Shown: piece by piece, positions 5,810 through 7,836 of the stretch
Layout of the letters: every line of letters starts with the position of its first letter
Position numbering within the stretch: position 1 is the stretch's first letter
NCBI GenBank assembly: GCA_900544525.1
Contig: UQVN01000158.1
Span: 1 to 7,836, forward strand
Length of the DNA stretch: 7,836 bases
Source: an uncultured Eubacteriales bacterium
GTDB taxonomy: Bacteria; Bacillota; Clostridia; Lachnospirales; Lachnospiraceae
Direction of reading: 5' to 3'
Translations under genes and position numbers: made by a program
Notes under the pieces: model-generated
The model's input: the letters and a program-made list of their open reading frames with translations, nothing else
The model's database searches: none
Told to the model about the DNA's origin: nothing

Positions 5810-6493
5810 ATGGAGGTTATTCAACAGCAACATGAAATTCCTGATTTTTTGACAGAAGATCAAATGGTGGCAATTGCAGATGATTTAATTAAAATTATTT
5901 TTTCAGTAAAGGATATTACAAAGGTAGACGAAAGTACACCATATGAAGAAGAACAAGAGTATGCTAGTCGATTACTCTTTTATATTAGTCGTTATGCGGT
6001 GAATGGAGTCAATGGGCTTTCTATCAATCATGAAATTAATGCACACATGAATCAGACAATTGTAAATGCTATGGTGTTATCTCATTTTATGGATCGACCA
6101 AAGGAACAACAAGAAATTGAAAAAATTCATAAATTTGCAGAAATTGTTTTAAATTCTTTTGTTGGAATTTTTCAACAAGTATTTGCTATGGGGGTTTTTG
6201 CTGATTCGAAAGGAATGGGAAGAAGAGTATGTGATTCTGTTCTTGTGGCATTGGCAAAACAGTATGGAGTCGATCCAGAAACTTTTATGGAATTGTTATT
6301 ATTTCAAAAAGAAGAGCACCCAGTAGAAATAGCAGGACAATATCTATGCGGTGTTGATGGGTATAAAAAGAGAGTAGAACGTGAAGATAGAGAGCGTTTA
6401 TTAGAAGAGACGAAAACAGATCCAATGCATGAGCGAATTATAATGCCAATAAATAAAGAGGAACTGGTACGATATCGTCTTCAACGCTTCTAA
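5810..6493 (+). CDS. Conserved-looking hypothetical protein, soluble, function unknown
   Basis: This 227-residue protein matches no family I recognise. It has no signal peptide and no clear membrane helix, so it should be cytosolic. It is acidic at the N-terminus (EIPDFLTEDQMVAIADDL) and largely alpha-helical by composition. The centre has a His-containing segment (LSINHEINAHMNQTIVNAMVLSHFM) and a hydrophobic helix IVLNSFVGIFQQVFAMGVFA, then GMGRRVCDSVLVALAKQYGVDPETF. The charged C-terminus (GYKKRVEREDRERLLEETK) ends in basic RYRLQRF. The scattered histidines show no HEXXH, HD or other catalytic pattern. AGGAG (5794-5798) lies 11 bases before the ATG, a long but acceptable spacing. It has its own promoter and a strong terminator, so it looks monocistronic; read-through from the ABC operon is possible. 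Codon use resembles its neighbours, so it is a real gene of unknown role. Confidence 0.85.
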   Translation: MEVIQQQHEIPDFLTEDQMVAIADDLIKIIFSVKDITKVDESTPYEEEQEYASRLLFYISRYAVNGVNGLSINHEINAHMNQTIVNAMVLSHFMDRPKEQQEIEKIHKFAEIVLNSFVGIFQQVFAMGVFADSKGMGRRVCDSVLVALAKQYGVDPETFMELLLFQKEEHPVEIAGQYLCGVDGYKKRVEREDRERLLEETKTDPMHERIIMPINKEELVRYRLQRF

Positions 6494-6513
6494 CTGGAGG
6501 TAAGATAGAAAAG

Positions 6514-6552
6514 AAAAATGGTGATTTCCGGTCATAGGAAGTCACCATTTTT
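6514..6552. terminator. Bidirectional intrinsic terminator between convergent genes
   Basis: AAAAATGGTGATTTCC (6514-6529) pairs with GGAAGTCACCATTTTT (6537-6552), 16 bp with one G-U, around a 7-base loop. It ends in Ts on the plus strand and, because the 5' arm starts with As, also on the minus strand. It lies 20 bp after the 227-residue gene and 61 bp beyond the stop of the NERD gene, and serves both. Confidence 0.9.
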
Positions 6553-6613
6553 GGATAAAAAATAAAATAAGTTGTATGTAAATAATGTGTGATATAAAAA
6601 AGTTTTTTCTTTA

Positions 6614-7408
6614 TTAAGAAAGATATTTGCTTCGAACCGTTTGAATATGAAACTCTTTATGAGTTTTGGATAAATTGGATTTTGCTATAATATTACCAAT
6701 GGTTGTCAACTGGGAGTTCGTATAATGGATTGGTTCTAAAGCAAGACGACGATTGAGTTGTTCTGCCAAAACACGTTCTGTAACAATTAATGAGGAACTG
6801 TTCTGAGGGACTTTTTTGAGTTCTGCCCCATTATTAAAGCAAATAACAGAGATCATATGTAAGTCAAAAATACCGTGATCGGAAAGTATTTTTGATAATG
6901 CACGAATATGGGTTTCATTTTGCTTTATTGGATTGTAAAAGAAAAATTTCTTTGTTTGAAAGGCTTGGCACCATTTAAAATCATCTTCTCGACCGAAAAT
7001 ATATCCTGAAAAGTTTTTGTTTTCAATAACAATAATGCCATTTGGAGTCAGTAAAATAAGATCAATTTCCGTTGTTTCTTGACTGTTCTTAGGTAAAATA
7101 ATATTTTGGTACGTTTGATATGGGAAGTTTAGGTCATTAAGAGCAAGTAACGTTTTTGCTTCTCCTATTTTTCCTTTGATTTCTGCATGAGTTAAAGGTG
7201 ATTTTAAATCAGGAATAGAAGAGAAGTTTGGCAATTGCGCTTTTGACGGATCATAAGAAGTTTTCTTTTGCTTTTTTGATGTATTTCTAGGGCGAACGGA
7301 AAGAAACGTACTGAGCCATTGGAATAAAAAGAAAATGCCTTTGAACATAAGAAATAATAACAATAAGGTAACAAAAATTGATAAAAAATCTGTTATAAGG
7401 GTTAACAT
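6614..7408 (-). CDS. Membrane-anchored NERD-domain protein
   Basis: With the ATG at 7408-7406 the product has 264 residues. Residues 4-36 are a hydrophobic anchor (ITDFLSIFVTLLLLFLMFKG and on), then a basic linker, then a NERD domain (about 73-180). Its hallmarks are KGKIGEAKTLLAL (G82, E83), TEIDLILL with D116, VIENKNFSG with E129 and K131 (the D...ExK arrangement of PD-(D/E)XK nucleases), and NPIKQNETHIRAL. NERD proteins are thought to act in DNA processing, but the biochemistry is poorly known, and an anchored cytoplasmic domain is one of their common layouts. The start has GGAGG (7420-7416) seven bases upstream. The frame is open back to 7474, but that start lies on a perfect -35 (7474-7469). 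The gene stands alone and converges on the 227-residue gene. Function in this strain is unproven. Confidence 0.88.
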   Translation of the reverse strand: MLTLITDFLSIFVTLLLLFLMFKGIFFLFQWLSTFLSVRPRNTSKKQKKTSYDPSKAQLPNFSSIPDLKSPLTHAEIKGKIGEAKTLLALNDLNFPYQTYQNIILPKNSQETTEIDLILLTPNGIIVIENKNFSGYIFGREDDFKWCQAFQTKKFFFYNPIKQNETHIRALSKILSDHGIFDLHMISVICFNNGAELKKVPQNSSSLIVTERVLAEQLNRRLALEPIHYTNSQLTTIGNIIAKSNLSKTHKEFHIQTVRSKYLS

Positions 7409-7417
7409 ATGAAATCC

Positions 7418-7466
7418 TCCAACTATTCTTTTGTAATTTTTTAAAAAAATATCAAAAATAGTTGGA
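7418..7466 (-). promoter_or_regulatory. Perfect 10-bp inverted repeat over the NERD promoter and ribosome site
   Basis: TCCAACTATT occurs at 7418-7427 (plus strand) and its exact reverse complement AATAGTTGGA at 7457-7466, 29 bp apart. One arm lies between -35 and -10 of the promoter at 7446-7474, and the other overlaps the GGAGG ribosome site. If transcription starts near 7439 both arms cannot be in the mRNA, so a pair of repressor half-sites is more likely than a hairpin. It could also be chance in AT-rich DNA. Confidence 0.45.
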
Positions 7467-7474
7467 GTTGTCAA
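7446..7474 (-). promoter_or_regulatory. Promoter of the NERD gene
   Basis: On the minus strand, perfect TTGACA (7474-7469) is followed after 17 bp by TATTTT (7451-7446, 4/6). The start site would be near 7439, giving a short leader of about 30 bases before the ATG at 7408. This promoter excludes the longer reading frame that would begin at 7474. Confidence 0.7.
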
Positions 7475-7513
7475 TAAAGATCGTGAGAAAAAATAGAAGA
7501 TTGGAGTTTTATG

Positions 7514-7537
7514 TAAAAAAAGACAACTTTTTAGTTG
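7514..7537 (-). terminator. Minus-strand terminator upstream of the NERD gene
   Basis: On the minus strand CAACT (7537-7533) and AGTTG (7528-7524) form a 5-bp stem around AAAA, followed after two bases by seven Ts (7521-7515). It would stop transcripts from the tRNA side before the NERD promoter. It directly follows the tRNA-end copy at 7550-7563, as a terminator would follow a tRNA gene. The stem is short, so strength is uncertain. Confidence 0.55.
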
Positions 7538-7549
7538 CTTTATAAAGGG

Positions 7550-7563
7550 AGCACGAGACGGGA
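7550..7563 (-). repeat. 14-bp copy of the 3' end of tRNA-Gly(GCC)
   Basis: AGCACGAGACGGGA here is identical to 7710-7723, the discriminator base, 3' acceptor strand and part of the T arm of the intact tRNA-Gly. Identity stops at 7564, and the rest of a tRNA cannot be recognised further upstream on the minus strand. It is either a decayed tRNA gene (a terminator follows it) or an attachment-site remnant. No integrase is in the window. Confidence 0.7.
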
Positions 7564-7671
7564 GCTAAGTCAAATGCTCAATCCAAAAATCTATTCTATA
7601 ACCCAAATACAGAAGAAAATTGAGAAATCATGAATAATGGGTTATGTCTAAGATAGTGTGAATATATTTGG

Positions 7672-7703
7672 AAAACAAAAAATCCCTTGAAAAATCAAGG
7701 GAT
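7672..7703 (-). terminator. Intrinsic terminator of the tRNA-Gly genes
   Basis: On the minus strand ATCCCTTGA (7703-7695) pairs perfectly with TCAAGGGAT (7690-7682) around a 4-base loop, and the Ts continue in 7681-7672 (TTTTTGTTTT). It lies seven bases beyond the tRNA discriminator base and ends the tRNA transcript. Confidence 0.9.
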
Positions 7704-7709
7704 AAGATA

Positions 7710-7781
7710 AGCACGAGACGGGATTCGAACCCGCGACCCTCGCCTTGGCAAGGCGATACTCCACCACTGAGCCACTCGTGC
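7710..7781 (-). tRNA. tRNA-Gly (anticodon GCC)
   Basis: The minus strand folds as a full tRNA. The acceptor stem is GCACGAG with CTCGTGC, the D arm contains GCTCAGTGGTGGAGT, and the anticodon stem TCGCC/GGCGA encloses loop TTGCCAA (anticodon GCC, reading GGC and GGU). The T arm is GCGGG-TTCGAAT-CCCGT. The discriminator base is U (7710), as expected for bacterial tRNA-Gly. CCA is not encoded. It follows tRNA-Gly(TCC) by four bases, so the two are co-transcribed. Confidence 0.97.
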
Positions 7782-7785
7782 AAAA

Positions 7786-7836
7786 AGCGGGTGATGGGAA
7801 TCGAACCCACGTATCCAGCTTGGAAGGCTGGTGTTC
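7786..7836 (-). tRNA. tRNA-Gly (anticodon TCC), 5' end beyond the window
   Basis: The 51 visible bases cover part of the D arm, the anticodon stem CCAGC/GCTGG around CTTCCAA (anticodon TCC, reading GGA and GGG), the T arm GTGGG-TTCGATT-CCCAT, and the 3' acceptor strand CACCCGC with discriminator U at 7786. CCA is not encoded. The first roughly 20 bases and the promoter lie past the window edge. It is the upstream member of a two-glycine tRNA cluster. Confidence 0.95.

Larger units (their letters stand above)
7475..7709. other. Intergenic region without a supported gene
   Basis: This stretch between the NERD gene and the tRNA genes holds two minus-strand terminators, the tRNA-end copy and a weak 8-bp inverted repeat (ATAACCCA at 7598-7605, TGGGTTAT at 7638-7645). 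A 19-codon open frame at 7574-7633 is too short to support. Nothing else was recognised. Confidence 0.6.

Noticed and set aside
7574..7633. 19-codon frame (MLNPKIYSITQIQKKIEKS) preceded by GGGAG
   Set aside because: Too short and with no other support; the apparent ribosome site is at the edge of the tRNA-end copy.
7628..7810. 60-codon minus-strand frame
   Set aside because: It runs through both tRNA-Gly genes and the terminator, so it is a shadow of RNA genes.

Overview
The window is AT-rich, has strong Shine-Dalgarno sequences (AGGAGG, GGGAGG), two TTG starts and consensus-type sigma-A promoters. Together with a small YtrA-type GntR regulator operon and tRNA genes that lack an encoded CCA, this points to a low-GC Firmicute, probably a gut-type Clostridia (Lachnospiraceae-like) or Erysipelotrichia member. 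The genus cannot be fixed from the sequence alone. Nothing seen here is a transposase, an integrase or a CRISPR array.

Layout. Positions 1-1284 (minus strand) hold the 5' part of an uncharacterised gene with a TTG start, and upstream of it a probable soluble zinc metallopeptidase with HEFIH plus a downstream glutamate. A divergent promoter region (about 1285-1544) separates them from pepT (1545-2774, plus strand), which has a stem-loop in its leader and a strong terminator. Next comes a self-contained regulator/transporter operon (2982-5637): a YtrA-type GntR repressor, an ABC ATPase and two related six-helix ABC-2 permease subunits. It starts from a near-consensus promoter whose -10 lies inside a perfect 17-bp inverted repeat, the probable auto-operator. 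A 227-residue soluble protein of unknown function follows (5810-6493), with its own promoter and a bidirectional terminator. It converges on a membrane-anchored NERD-domain protein (6614-7408, minus strand). The right end carries two minus-strand tRNA-Gly genes (GCC, then TCC cut by the window edge), a terminator, and a 14-bp copy of the tRNA 3' end about 160 bp away.

How the genes fit together. The clear functional unit is the gntR-ABC-permease-permease operon, where the repressor probably releases its own promoter in response to a signal such as membrane or cell-wall stress, so that the pump is made. PepT is housekeeping peptide catabolism (removal of N-terminal residues from tripeptides). 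The other genes look like independent transcription units. The least explained items are the metallopeptidase-like gene and its partial neighbour, the 227-residue orphan, the pepT leader hairpin, the inverted repeat over the NERD promoter, and the tRNA-end duplication. No single feature makes a convincing case for a new multi-gene system.
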